64,000 nucleotides of DNA. Source: Desulfitobacterium sp050251735 (GTDB lineage: Bacteria; Bacillota; Desulfitobacteriia; Desulfitobacteriales; Desulfitobacteriaceae). Both the position numbers and the translations under genes were made by a program. Every line of letters begins with the position of its first letter. Position 1 is the first letter of the stretch. Shown piece after piece: positions 8,842 through 17,474 of this stretch. A model generated the notes under the pieces. The model ran no database searches and had not been told where the DNA came from. It worked only from the letters and a program-made list of their open reading frames with translations. The DNA is taken from NCBI GenBank assembly GCA_050251735.1, contig JBFWMF010000006.1, positions 80,590-144,589 of the forward strand, in the 5' to 3' direction.

Positions 8842-9417
8842 ATGAAAAATCCAATCAAATCAGTCATTGCCCTACTTATTCGTTTCTACTTCGGATACTA
8901 TTTCCTTCATGCCGGAATTGGCAAGTTTCAAAGTGGATTTGGCGGGCAACAAGTTGGTGGATTCTTAAAAGGAGGTCTAGCACAAACAGCCGATGCTTTA
9001 GCCGCTGCGGGGAAAACTGGTAAACCAAATGTCACGGATACTTGGGCTTGGCTCATCAATCATGTATTTTTACCGAATGCGGACATCATGGCTCTCATGG
9101 TTAAAACAGGTGAAGTACTCATTGGCTTAGGACTTATTCTAGGATGCTTTACAACCTTAGCGGCTTTCTTTGCTCTAACCATGAATTTTTCGTTCTTGCT
9201 TTCAGGAACAGTATCTTCCAACCCTCAAATGGTTATTGGCTTCTTGTTCATTTTATACTTTGCAGCTGCATCGGGGGCAATTGGTGTAGACCGCTTCTTT
9301 ATGAACAAACTTGTGGCCAAGTTCCCCTTTTTGAGCAAAGGATTTTTAAAACATTTGTTCCCGGTTGAAGCAGGGAATGTGACTAGCCATACAAAGTCAG
9401 CGAATCAGGCTGTATAA
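8842..9417 (+). CDS. DoxX-family membrane protein
   Basis: This 191-residue integral membrane protein has about four hydrophobic helices (residues about 8-25, 70-100, 105-125, 130-150) and the DoxX-type opening LIRFYFGYYFLHAGIGKF. Family members include the small subunit of thiosulfate:quinone oxidoreductase and redox or quinone-linked proteins, so a role at the membrane quinone pool is possible but not shown. It is monocistronic, with GGAGGAG before the ATG, a sigma-54 promoter and a terminator downstream. The divergent GAF activator is the likely regulator. Confidence 0.85.
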   Translation: MKNPIKSVIALLIRFYFGYYFLHAGIGKFQSGFGGQQVGGFLKGGLAQTADALAAAGKTGKPNVTDTWAWLINHVFLPNADIMALMVKTGEVLIGLGLILGCFTTLAAFFALTMNFSFLLSGTVSSNPQMVIGFLFILYFAAASGAIGVDRFFMNKLVAKFPFLSKGFLKHLFPVEAGNVTSHTKSANQAV

Positions 9418-9444
9418 GAAGAAGGATTTCTTGCTAAAATCATA

Positions 9445-9490
9445 AGCGCCTGTCCATGAGAGATAGCTCCAGGGACAGACGCTCTTTTTT
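9445..9490 (+). terminator. Terminator after doxX
   Basis: AGCGCCTGTCC pairs with GGGACAGACGCT (one bulge), followed by CTTTTTTTT. The stem runs up to the stop codon of the convergent nitroreductase gene. Confidence 0.82.
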
Positions 9491-10038
9491 TACCAGCAAT
9501 AATTAACATTATCTTCAGTGGATCGGTATCGGGGAGAGGTTAAGGATTCCTCGGCGGAATAACCAACAACAACTCCACAAATAGGCGTAAGTCCAAAAGG
9601 GATGCCTACTTTTTCAATGAGCTTTGGATTCCCCTTGATGCCCAACAGGGCTGATTGAATATAACAAGATCCTAGGCCAAGAGCTGTTGCAGCTATGGTA
9701 ATGCACGTTACTGCACAGGAAGTGGTTGCCTCTTTTGAAGGGCTTGCTAATGGAGCGGAAAGGAGGAAAAACACAGGGGCGCCGTATAGGGGTCGGTATC
9801 CCTCAACTGCTGCTGGCCCCATCAGAAGCTTGTCGCCAGAGTTTTTAAATTGAACCAAGGCTTGTTCGCTAATTTCCTTAAGAACTTCAGAGTTTTCGAT
9901 GACAGTGATATGAAAAAAGCCCACTTTGGGTGCACTATTTCCTGCTCGCACAAGCTGTGTGATAATTTCGGCTTCTACCGGTTTGGGTAGAAAATTACGT
10001 ACGCTTTTTCTTAAATCAATGGCCATTAAAGTATCCAT
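9490..10038 (-). CDS. Nitroreductase-family protein
   Basis: This is a 182-residue FMN-dependent nitroreductase fold protein. Family signs are IDLRKSVRNFLPKPV at the N terminus, AGNSAPKVGFFHITVIE, and the C-terminal GLGSCYIQSALLGIKGNP ... IPFGLTPICGVVVGY. Substrates of this family are diverse (quinones, nitro compounds, flavins), so no reaction is assigned. I chose the ATG at 10038, because GGGAGGGG lies 6 nt upstream; the longer frame up to 10092 has no such site. Confidence 0.86.
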   Translation of the reverse strand: MDTLMAIDLRKSVRNFLPKPVEAEIITQLVRAGNSAPKVGFFHITVIENSEVLKEISEQALVQFKNSGDKLLMGPAAVEGYRPLYGAPVFFLLSAPLASPSKEATTSCAVTCITIAATALGLGSCYIQSALLGIKGNPKLIEKVGIPFGLTPICGVVVGYSAEESLTSPRYRSTEDNVNYCW

Positions 10039-10205
10039 GATGTGCCCCTCCCGACTTTTGCCTCGTTCGCAAGTTGATAATCGAATAATCATTTATGTGA
10101 GTTGCCTTAAGTCGATATCGTAAATGATATATACTTTGCTAAAAAATTATATCATCTATTACCAATTTACCCAAACAGAATATATCAATTGAATTACACA
10201 GTCTA

Positions 10206-10263
10206 TTGACAATTGAGTGATCGCTCAACTATAATTATGATTAATAGTTGAGGGGTTGCTCAA
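10206..10263 (+). promoter_or_regulatory. CadC-type promoter with two operators
   Basis: TTGACA (10206-10211), an 18-bp spacer and TATAAT (10230-10235) form the promoter. The spacer is filled by the near-palindrome TTGAGTGATCGCTCAA (10213-10228), and a second copy, TTGAGGGGTTGCTCAA, lies at 10248-10263 over the start region. This placement fits direct repression by the ArsR-family protein encoded next. Confidence 0.85.
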
Positions 10264-10341
10264 TTGAAAGGTGCTATCTATAAAAGTATCGTGAAAAAGA
10301 TTGATGAGAGCCTGGACCATTTGTGAAAGGGGGGTGACGCA

Positions 10342-10704
10342 ATGATGAATAAGAATGAGGTATATTGTGATTGCGATGTAATTCATGCCGATGTAGTTGA
10401 GGAAGTCAAACAGAAGATGCCTGATGAATATATCCTTTATGATTTAGCTGACTTTTTCAAGGTTTTAGGAGATAGCACCCGAGTGAAAATTATGTGGGCG
10501 CTGGACGAGAGAGAAATGTGCGTGTGCGACTTAGCTGTGCTCTTAAATATGACTAAATCCGCTATATCTCATCAGCTTCGTTCTTTGAAGCAAGCCAATT
10601 TGGTGAAGTTCAGAAGAGAGGGAAAAATAGTCTTTTACTCACTGTCCGATGATCATGTGAAGGAGATATTTGAAAAGGGATTAGAACATATTAGGGAAGT
10701 CTAA
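10342..10704 (+). CDS. ArsR/SmtB-family metal-responsive repressor (CadC-like)
   Basis: This 120-residue winged-helix repressor has a CDCDVIH N terminus and ELD-type alpha3 motif EMCVCDLAVLL, giving the cysteine set used by CadC for Cd/Pb/Zn sensing. An alpha5 DDHVKEIFEKGLEH segment could supply a second Zn site. The recognition helix is TKSAISHQLRSLKQANLV. It heads the efflux operon and has two TTGAG-CTCAA operators in its own promoter. ATG 10342 is used with GGGGGGTG upstream; ATG 10345 is also possible. Confidence 0.92.
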   Translation: MMNKNEVYCDCDVIHADVVEEVKQKMPDEYILYDLADFFKVLGDSTRVKIMWALDEREMCVCDLAVLLNMTKSAISHQLRSLKQANLVKFRREGKIVFYSLSDDHVKEIFEKGLEHIREV

Positions 10705-10798
10705 CATCATGAAATACTTTGAGAGATAGATTATTTGAAGCTACGGATAAAAGTAAATTAATATGAGGATTAATAGTGGAATAGGGGAGGCGTTTAAC

Positions 10799-11023
10799 TT
10801 GAAGAAAAAGACCTTTAGACTTGAAGGATTAGGATGCGCTAATTGCGCTGCAAGAATGGAAAGTGCTATTAATGAGCTGGATGGAGTTAATAATGCTACC
10901 GTAAATTTTATGACCACAAAAATGGTTATTGAAGCTGAAGAAGAAAAGATGTCTTCCATTATAGAAGCGGCAGAGAAAATTATTAAAAAGATTGAGCCCC
11001 AAGTTATCGTAAAAAAGGCATAG
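10799..11023 (+). CDS. Stand-alone heavy-metal-associated (HMA) domain protein
   Basis: This 74-residue ferredoxin-like HMA domain carries the metal site GLGCANCAARME near its N terminus. It lies 17 nt before the P1B ATPase, which has no HMA domain of its own, so it probably acts as a detached metal-delivery or regulatory domain. I set the start at TTG 10799 because GGGGAGG lies 8 nt before it; an upstream ATG (10763) has no site. Confidence 0.87.
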   Translation: MKKKTFRLEGLGCANCAARMESAINELDGVNNATVNFMTTKMVIEAEEEKMSSIIEAAEKIIKKIEPQVIVKKA

Positions 11024-11040
11024 GCGTAAAGGATGTTAAC

Positions 11041-12885
11041 ATGAAGAAACAACTTATGCGGATTATCATTGCTGTTGCTATTTTTATTGCTGCCCTGTTT
11101 ACTAATACTTATTCGTCTGGTTTATCCCTGGCCTTATTTATTGCCAGCTATATCCTTGTAGGTGGGGATGTGGTTTTAAGGGCGGGTAAAAATATCCTTC
11201 ACGGGAATGTTTTTGACGAGAATTTCCTGATGAGTATAGCTACGATCGGAGCCTTTGCTATTGGCGAATATCCCGAAGGGGTAGCCGTGATGTTGTTTTA
11301 TCAAGTTGGGGAATTGTTCCAAAGCTACGCTGTCGATAAGTCAAGAAAATCCATTGCCAGTTTGATGGATATTCGACCGGATTATGCTAACGTAAAGCGC
11401 GGAGATCAACTCCTGCGAATGGACCCTGATGAGGTCAACGTCGGTGAGATTATCGTTATCAAAGCAGGAGAAAGAGTTCCCCTTGATGGCAAGGTCCTTG
11501 AGGGCAATTCAATGCTAGACACGACGGCCTTGACTGGAGAGTCAGTCCCTCGCGAGGTAAACGTTGGGGAAGACATTCTAAGCGGTTGCATCAATCTGAA
11601 CGGAGTCCTCACTGTAGAGGTCACAAAAGAATATGGAGAATCTACGGTCACGAAAATTCTTGACCTAGTGGAAAATGCCAGCAGTAAGAAATCCAAATCT
11701 GAACAGTTTATAACGAAGTTTGCTCGTTATTACACCCCTATAGTGGTAATCATCGCTGCTCTGTTAGCCATCATACCGCCCGTCGTAATTGAGGGGGCGA
11801 ATTTTAGTGATTGGGTCTATCGAGCCCTTACTTTTCTTGTGGTATCCTGCCCCTGTGCTCTTGTGATTTCGATTCCCTTGAGCTTCTTCGGAGGGATTGG
11901 CGGCGCCTCCAAAAGTGGTATTTTGGTGAAAGGAAGCAACTATCTGGAGGCTCTAGCTAAGACAGAAATTATCGTCTTCGATAAAACAGGAACGCTAACC
12001 AAAGGTGTTTTTAATGTTCAAGAAATTCACCCCGTGAACATGAGCGAAGAAGTGTTACTTGAGTTAACAGCCTATGCGGAGAGTTATTCTACACACCCGA
12101 TTTCTCTTTCCCTCAAACGCGCCTATGGCCAGGACATCGATAATGACCGCATCACCGATGTCCAAGAATTCGCGGGTCATGGGGTTGCGGCTCTTATAGA
12201 TGGTAAAGAAGTAATGGCGGGTAACTTCCGGCTCATGGAAAAGCTGAATATACCTTACTTTAAAGGAGAGATGGCAGGAACTGTTGTCCATGTGGCAATC
12301 GATAACCGGTATGCAGGTTATATCTTGATCGCCGATGAAGTGAAGATGGATGCGGCTCAGGCCATTCGTGAATTGAAGGATTCTCGTATTCGCAAGACTG
12401 TGATGCTCACAGGCGATACCCAAAGCGTAGGATTGAAAGTAGGTAAAGAATTAGGTCTCGACAAAGTATATGCGGAGCTCTTGCCTGGAGATAAAGTGGA
12501 AAAGCTGGAAGAGCTCTTTACCCTAAAGTCTGCAAAGGGCAAACTTGCTTATGTGGGTGATGGAATTAATGATGCTCCAGTGCTGGCTCGTGCCGATATA
12601 GGCATTGCTATGGGAGGCTTAGGTTCTGATGCAGCCATCGAAGCGGCTGATATTGTTATTATGAATGATGAGCCTTCCAAAATAGTTACGGCTATAAAAA
12701 TTTCCAAAAAAACATTGAAAATTGCTCAACAGAACGCTGTATTTGCCATCGGTATCAAGGTAGCAGTCCTGATCCTAAGTGCATTTGGACTAGCAACTAT
12801 GTGGGAAGCGGTTTTTGCCGATGTGGGTGTAACAGTTTTGGCCGTGCTCAATTCTTTTCGAGCACTCGAGGTTAAAGGACTATAA
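11041..12885 (+). CDS. P1B-type heavy-metal ATPase (Zn/Cd/Pb class)
   Basis: This 614-residue metal-exporting ATPase has the membrane CPC motif in VVSCPCALVISIP, the phosphorylation site FDKTGTLTKG, the HP motif in STHPISLS, TGES in the actuator domain and GDGINDAPVLA in the hinge. The SCPCALVIS context and co-transcription with a CadC-type repressor point to Zn2+/Cd2+/Pb2+ rather than Cu+. The HMA domain normally found at the N terminus is encoded by the preceding gene. A terminator follows at 12897. Confidence 0.94.
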   Translation: MKKQLMRIIIAVAIFIAALFTNTYSSGLSLALFIASYILVGGDVVLRAGKNILHGNVFDENFLMSIATIGAFAIGEYPEGVAVMLFYQVGELFQSYAVDKSRKSIASLMDIRPDYANVKRGDQLLRMDPDEVNVGEIIVIKAGERVPLDGKVLEGNSMLDTTALTGESVPREVNVGEDILSGCINLNGVLTVEVTKEYGESTVTKILDLVENASSKKSKSEQFITKFARYYTPIVVIIAALLAIIPPVVIEGANFSDWVYRALTFLVVSCPCALVISIPLSFFGGIGGASKSGILVKGSNYLEALAKTEIIVFDKTGTLTKGVFNVQEIHPVNMSEEVLLELTAYAESYSTHPISLSLKRAYGQDIDNDRITDVQEFAGHGVAALIDGKEVMAGNFRLMEKLNIPYFKGEMAGTVVHVAIDNRYAGYILIADEVKMDAAQAIRELKDSRIRKTVMLTGDTQSVGLKVGKELGLDKVYAELLPGDKVEKLEELFTLKSAKGKLAYVGDGINDAPVLARADIGIAMGGLGSDAAIEAADIVIMNDEPSKIVTAIKISKKTLKIAQQNAVFAIGIKVAVLILSAFGLATMWEAVFADVGVTVLAVLNSFRALEVKGL

Positions 12886-12896
12886 GAGAAGCCCCA

Positions 12897-12936
12897 ATAC
12901 CCCCCAAGTTGAAAACAACCTGGGGGGTATGTTTTG
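12897..12936 (+). terminator. Terminator after the P1B ATPase gene
   Basis: ATACCCCCCAAGTTG pairs with CAACCTGGGGGGTAT (one mismatch), followed by GTTTTGTC. A clearly related stem lies at 44623. Confidence 0.85.
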
Positions 12937-12968
12937 TCTATCCATCGCTAATTGTCCCTAACCTAAAG

Positions 12969-14540
12969 TTAGACCCATGGTTGCTCTCTAGCAGCTTCTT
13001 GGCCAGAAATACGCCCGTTAACAATACAATCTGTGCAGGCAACGCCGCCTAAACGAACTGCCCCATGCACGCCACCCGTTACCTCACCAGCTGCGTATAA
13101 CCCTTTTATCGGTTGGGAATCTTGATTAATAACTTGGCATTTGACGTTTGTTACGAGACCGCCCATAGTATGGTGAACCTTCGGCCATAATCTCGTGACG
13201 TAGAAAGGCGCTTCTCGAGTAGGTTTGGCCCCCTTCATAATCATGGTATTAAAGTCATCATCCTTGCCTTTTTGTACAAAAGAATCCCAACGTTTCATTT
13301 CAGCGAGAAAGGGTTCGACGGGAATCTTGTATGCTTTAGCAACTTCTTCAAGGGTATTATATTTTTTGACTGCGCCTACTTCCATGGCGCCCTTTAAAAT
13401 TTTGGGGAGGATTTGGAGTTTTACAGCATATTCATCACCAACAAGGATACTTGGTTCCCCTAAGGCGATGATGGCGTCTGCACGGACTTTACGATTCCCA
13501 GTTTCCATAATAAAACGTTTTCCTGTTTTCACATCAATCATCGGCGAGAACCCCACCAGTCGCTCAACGAATTGCGGAACATAGCCGAACCCCTTTTCTT
13601 CGGGGCTTGTCCAAGGACCAAGTTGAATCCAGTCTAAATGGACGTCCATAGCATTATGCTTTAAGGTTTCTCTCAGTAACTCTCCTGTGGCACCGGGATG
13701 GTTGGTGCTCGTAAACTTATCAGTAAGTCTAGGTTCATGGATCACACGCATTTGAATATCCTGGGAGAACCCCCCAGAAGCTAAGATAACAGCCTTATTG
13801 GCCTTGATGAGCATGAGAGTGCCACTGTTCTCATCCCCGAATTTGTACCCATCACGAACCTCAACACCTATAATTCGCTGTTCGTCGTTTTCTATAAGCC
13901 GAGTAACCTTCCTTTTCTTGGCAACGAAGATACCTTTTTCATTTAATTTTATAAGCATCGGTTTGATATAGCCTGATCCAGAGGCATTTTCTGTTTGATG
14001 GGCTCTAAGCACAGAGTGACCGCCGTGAAAGTTGAGCTTTTCGCGAAACTTTATGCCCAGGTAATTTTGACACCATTCTAAGGCTTCGTTGGACTTCTCG
14101 GCAACAATGGTGGCTTTGTCAACATGATTTAAGTTACCACCTGCTTTGAGCATATCCTTAACCATTAGCTCTACTGAATCTTTAATCCCAGCCGCTGCTT
14201 GCATTTTCGTATTGGCACAGCACATATCTCCACCATTTATTGTCGAGTTTCCACCTGCAACGTGCATTTTCTCGAGGATTATGACTTTGGAACCTGCTTC
14301 CACGACTTCTAGGGCCGCCGATAGAGCGGCAAACCCACTGCCAACCACAATAACATCCGTTTCCTCTTGCCAATTTAGTCCACCTGTTGTTTTCGTTGTG
14401 CTTGTATTATTTGTATTAGTAGTGCTGGGACCTTGGTTGGTATTAGCGCAACCAGCTAATGTGCCAGCACCTATAAGAGTCACACCAGTCAGCGCCATTT
14501 TCTTTAGAAACTGTCTTCTTCCTACCAATTCTTTAGCCAT
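12969..14540 (-). CDS. Tat-exported FAD flavoprotein, fumarate-reductase/flavocytochrome c family
   Basis: This 523-residue protein begins with a Tat signal (GRRQFLKKMALTG) and a lipobox-like LAGC, so it acts outside the membrane. The FAD Rossmann motif is VIVVGSGFAALSAALEVVEAG, and GGDMCCAN follows. Active-site counterparts of soluble fumarate reductases are visible in TNHPGATGELL, GNRKVRADAI, HHTMGGLVTN and GGVHGAVRLGG. The heme domain present in Shewanella flavocytochrome c is missing and is instead encoded by the upstream tetraheme gene. The acceptor could be fumarate, urocanate or a related enoate; the sequence does not decide. Confidence 0.88.
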   Translation of the reverse strand: MAKELVGRRQFLKKMALTGVTLIGAGTLAGCANTNQGPSTTNTNNTSTTKTTGGLNWQEETDVIVVGSGFAALSAALEVVEAGSKVIILEKMHVAGGNSTINGGDMCCANTKMQAAAGIKDSVELMVKDMLKAGGNLNHVDKATIVAEKSNEALEWCQNYLGIKFREKLNFHGGHSVLRAHQTENASGSGYIKPMLIKLNEKGIFVAKKRKVTRLIENDEQRIIGVEVRDGYKFGDENSGTLMLIKANKAVILASGGFSQDIQMRVIHEPRLTDKFTSTNHPGATGELLRETLKHNAMDVHLDWIQLGPWTSPEEKGFGYVPQFVERLVGFSPMIDVKTGKRFIMETGNRKVRADAIIALGEPSILVGDEYAVKLQILPKILKGAMEVGAVKKYNTLEEVAKAYKIPVEPFLAEMKRWDSFVQKGKDDDFNTMIMKGAKPTREAPFYVTRLWPKVHHTMGGLVTNVKCQVINQDSQPIKGLYAAGEVTGGVHGAVRLGGVACTDCIVNGRISGQEAAREQPWV

Positions 14541-14555
14541 GGTTTGTTCCCCTCT

Positions 14556-15023
14556 CTACTGTTTAGTTTCTCCTACAATTTCCCACTCTTTGTCTAACTC
14601 TTTGATCCATGGGAAATCGTGGCATTGGGAACACATCATTTGCGATTTACCATGAACGGAGTGACATATGGAGCAATCTTCTAGGTCATAATGATGAGGG
14701 CCGTGAGGATTGGGATCCATATCTTTGGTTTTCGCTCTGAGGTCTTCTATGTTTTTGTGGCAACTTTGGCATTGCTGCTTGGTCACGGGTTTTCCTTCAG
14801 TGACATGACATTGCTCACATTTTACTCCCATCTTAGAGTGAGAGTTGTTTTGACGATCAGCTGTCTGAGTGGTTGGGGGTTGGGTACCTTGTTGGATATT
14901 TGGTTGGTTTGGCTGATTTTTGTTCTGAGTTGTACATCCTATCACGGCCACAATGATAAACAATAGACCGAGCATAAGTACTAAAAGCTTTCCTTTTAGC
15001 GAGCTTCCTTCATTTTTGAACAT
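14556..15023 (-). CDS. Tetraheme c-type cytochrome lipoprotein
   Basis: This 155-residue protein has four CxxCH heme sites (CEQCH, CQSCH, CSICH, CSQCH) and an N-terminal membrane/lipoprotein signal (LFIIVAVIGCTTQ). A Gln/Asn/Thr-rich linker separates the anchor from the heme domain. The spacing resembles the small tetraheme domain of flavocytochrome c fumarate reductases. It is 15 nt upstream of the flavoprotein gene, so the two probably form an extracellular reductase fed from the membrane. ATG 15023 follows AGGGAG. Confidence 0.92.
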   Translation of the reverse strand: MFKNEGSSLKGKLLVLMLGLLFIIVAVIGCTTQNKNQPNQPNIQQGTQPPTTQTADRQNNSHSKMGVKCEQCHVTEGKPVTKQQCQSCHKNIEDLRAKTKDMDPNPHGPHHYDLEDCSICHSVHGKSQMMCSQCHDFPWIKELDKEWEIVGETKQ

Positions 15024-15126
15024 ACATGCGTCTCCCTTCCTTGTGAAATATTATTATTTTTAGTTCTTTTGAGAATTTTATACTGGCACAGTTAAGCTAC
15101 TTAAGATTCTTTCCCAAAATAATAAG

Positions 15127-15149
15127 AAACTTGGCCTACAACCAAGTTT
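15127..15149 (-). terminator. Terminator of the two-component operon
   Basis: AAACTTGG/CCAAGTTT is an 8-bp stem with a 7-nt loop; on the minus strand it is followed by CTTATTATTTT, just past the kinase stop codon. Confidence 0.75.
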
Positions 15150-15167
15150 CTGTATAGAGAGGTACTG

Positions 15168-16571
15168 CTATTGATTATTAAACTGTTCTTTAATGCTAAG
15201 GGGTAGTAAGACTGTAAATTGGCTCCCTTCGCCTAGTGCACTTTTAACTTCTAGTGTCCCTTGATGAAGAAGAGTAATCTGTTTAACTAAGGCTAGCCCA
15301 ATACCCGTACCCCCTGTTTCCCGAGAGCGGGACTTTTCTGCCCGATAAAAACGTTCGAAGATCAGAGGAAGATCCTTTTCAGGAATACCAACCCCCGAGT
15401 CACGAACTGAAACAAGGATATCATTCGTTTGAGTCTCCATTAGAATTGAGATTGTTCCCGGATTTTCCGTAAATTTATAAGCATTGTGGAGAAGATTATA
15501 GAAAAGTCGAGTTAATAAATATTCATCTCCTTCTATGAGAAACGAGTCAGGCTTATCCCATTCGAGATCTATCCCTTTTTCTTGGATGAGAGGGGAGAGC
15601 TTATTCACTGTTTTATCGATGAGCTCGCTTATATCCACTTGAGTAAAACTCGGTTGTAAGGCTCCTATCTCTGCCACATTGAGATCCTTAAGATCACTGG
15701 ATAACTCGACCAAGCGTTCAATTTCTTCATTAATGATGGTAAGGTTTTCGTTATCTGATGGAAGTACTCCATCTTGGAAAGCCTCAATATAGCTGCGGAT
15801 GGAGGTTAAAGGAGTACGTAACTCATGAGCGATATCGGCTGTGAATTGTTTGCGGAGATGCTCTTGCTTTTTTAGGTTATCCGCCATCCCATTAAAAGCC
15901 GTTGCTAATTGTCCCACTTCATCCCGGGTCATCACAGAAACTTGTTGATCAAGATGGCCTTCTCCAACTCGCTGAACCGCATGAGTTAAGGTTTGCAAGG
16001 GGGTGGTTAAGCGACGGCTGATCCAATAACTGAGTAGACTGCCGATGATAAGAGCAAGGAACCCGGCAAGGAGCAAGGATTGATAGATAGCCGAGACGAA
16101 AGATTGGTCGGCTGGATTTAGAACCTTAGCTCTCGCAGGATAGCGAACATCCGCAAAGGCCAGGATTCCCTGAGGACTATAGATCGCCAGGGTCTTGCTT
16201 TTCCATTCTTCGACTGCATAGTTTAGTCCCATATCCATCCCCATACCCATGTTTATTTCGGAGTCACTTTGCATCATTGTTTCCATGGGATTGATTAGGG
16301 TCATGATTGTTTCTCCGGTAGGTTTTTTAAGCGAGATATGAGTTCCTAGGGGAAGGGAGTGTGCAATATCATAAAGGGAGTCTTTATCCCAACACCCATG
16401 ACTAAGAAAACTACTGCTCAAACGTTCAGGTAATTGTTCCAGAGTTTCTTCTGTTGAGCGAGCAAGATAGTCACTGAATTGCTTTTGAAATACCAGATTC
16501 ACGGACAGAATGCTTAGTAATAAGGTTATGAGAATAATCGCGAAGGAGGAAAAAAATAGTCGTTTATGCAT
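15168..16571 (-). CDS. Sensor histidine kinase with Met-rich extracytoplasmic domain
   Basis: This 467-residue kinase has TM1 at about 8-27, an outside domain at about 28-160, TM2 at about 165-187, then HAMP (RRLTTPLQTLTHAVQRV), the H-box ADIAHELRTPLTSIRSY, and N/G boxes (LLHNAYKFTEN, DSGVGIPEKDL, GTGIGLALV). The outside domain carries the run NPMETMMQSD and NMGMGMDMGLN, a Met-rich patch suited to Cu(I)/Ag(I) thioether binding; that ligand is my inference. It follows the response regulator with a 3-nt gap. It is probably the sensor for the TTCAT-repeat regulon. Confidence 0.92.
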   Translation of the reverse strand: MHKRLFFSSFAIILITLLLSILSVNLVFQKQFSDYLARSTEETLEQLPERLSSSFLSHGCWDKDSLYDIAHSLPLGTHISLKKPTGETIMTLINPMETMMQSDSEINMGMGMDMGLNYAVEEWKSKTLAIYSPQGILAFADVRYPARAKVLNPADQSFVSAIYQSLLLAGFLALIIGSLLSYWISRRLTTPLQTLTHAVQRVGEGHLDQQVSVMTRDEVGQLATAFNGMADNLKKQEHLRKQFTADIAHELRTPLTSIRSYIEAFQDGVLPSDNENLTIINEEIERLVELSSDLKDLNVAEIGALQPSFTQVDISELIDKTVNKLSPLIQEKGIDLEWDKPDSFLIEGDEYLLTRLFYNLLHNAYKFTENPGTISILMETQTNDILVSVRDSGVGIPEKDLPLIFERFYRAEKSRSRETGGTGIGLALVKQITLLHQGTLEVKSALGEGSQFTVLLPLSIKEQFNNQ

Positions 16572-16574
16572 TGT

Positions 16575-17267
16575 TTATTCCTCCTGATGGGGATTGAATT
16601 TATAGCCGATTCCATACACAGTAAGGATAATTTTCGGATCGCTGGGAACGGCCTCGATCTTCTGTCTCAATTTCTTTATATGCGCGTCAATAACGCGTTC
16701 ATCTCCACCAAAATCATGACCTTGAACAATCTCTACCAACTGACCTCGGGAATAGACCCTTCCTGGATATTTTGCTAAGGCACAGAGGATTTTGAACTCT
16801 GTAGGGGTTAAGGGGACCACTTTTTCATGCAAACGGACCTCATGACGCGAGTTATCGATGGCTAAACCATTATCGTAGGTAAGGATATCGGCAAGGGGAG
16901 ACGTCTCAAGAGTAGTGCGTCGTAACACGGCTTTGACTCTCGCCACCACTTCCCGGGGACTAAAGGGTTTGCTAATATAGTCATCAGCACCGATGTTAAA
17001 ACCTTGAATTCGATCTTCAAGTTCAACTTTAGCGGTGAGCATGATAATGGGAGTAGCAGAGATTTTACGAATCTCCTTACAAATTTCTTCGCCTGTGAGG
17101 CCAGGCAACATCAGATCTAAAAGGACGAGGTCATAAGGATTTTCTTTGAATAGGGTTAGAGCAACCAGGCCATTAACCGCAGTGGTTACATGAAAGCCTT
17201 CCTGCTGAAGGTAAGCTTTAAGGACGTTACTGATGTTCTTTTCGTCATCTACCAAGAGTATTCGCAT
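16575..17267 (-). CDS. OmpR/PhoB-family response regulator
   Basis: This 230-residue protein has a receiver domain (acidic pocket LVDDE, phosphoacceptor Asp in DLVLLDLMLPG, Lys in ISKPFSPREVVARV) and a C-terminal winged helix (LTPTEFKILCALAKYPGRVYSRGQLVE ... VIDAHIKKLRQKI). OmpR-family proteins bind tandem half-sites with an 11-bp period. The divergent promoter at 17358 has exactly that layout, and six more occur up to 34564. It starts at ATG 17267 and is divergent from the DUF2318 gene. Confidence 0.94.
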   Translation of the reverse strand: MRILLVDDEKNISNVLKAYLQQEGFHVTTAVNGLVALTLFKENPYDLVLLDLMLPGLTGEEICKEIRKISATPIIMLTAKVELEDRIQGFNIGADDYISKPFSPREVVARVKAVLRRTTLETSPLADILTYDNGLAIDNSRHEVRLHEKVVPLTPTEFKILCALAKYPGRVYSRGQLVEIVQGHDFGGDERVIDAHIKKLRQKIEAVPSDPKIILTVYGIGYKFNPHQEE

Positions 17268-17357
17268 AGGAAATTCACCTCAAAATCTAATATCATAGTT
17301 CTATTTTATTTGACAAAAAAGGCGTTGCATAGGGTTATCCATAGAATGTTCCTAGAA

Positions 17358-17400
17358 TTCATGAGAAATTCATAAGTTTTTCATTAGGAAATCATATAAT
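17358..17400 (+). promoter_or_regulatory. TTCAT-repeat promoter 1 (DUF2318/ABC operon)
   Basis: TTCAT at 17358, 17369 and 17380 and ATCAT at 17391 are spaced exactly 11 bp. The -10 TATAAT at 17395-17400 starts 15 bp after the third half-site. No SigA -35 is present, as expected for an activator touching the polymerase. Confidence 0.8.
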
Positions 17401-17474
17401 TAAGCAAAAATATAGATGGCTAATATCAAGACAAAGCAGAGTGAAATGAAATATTGATGGAGGGTTAATATTAA

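Noticed and set aside
14146..14655. 169-codon plus-strand frame with Val-rich sequence
   Set aside because: It is the reverse-complement shadow of the flavoprotein and cytochrome genes, which have clear motifs.
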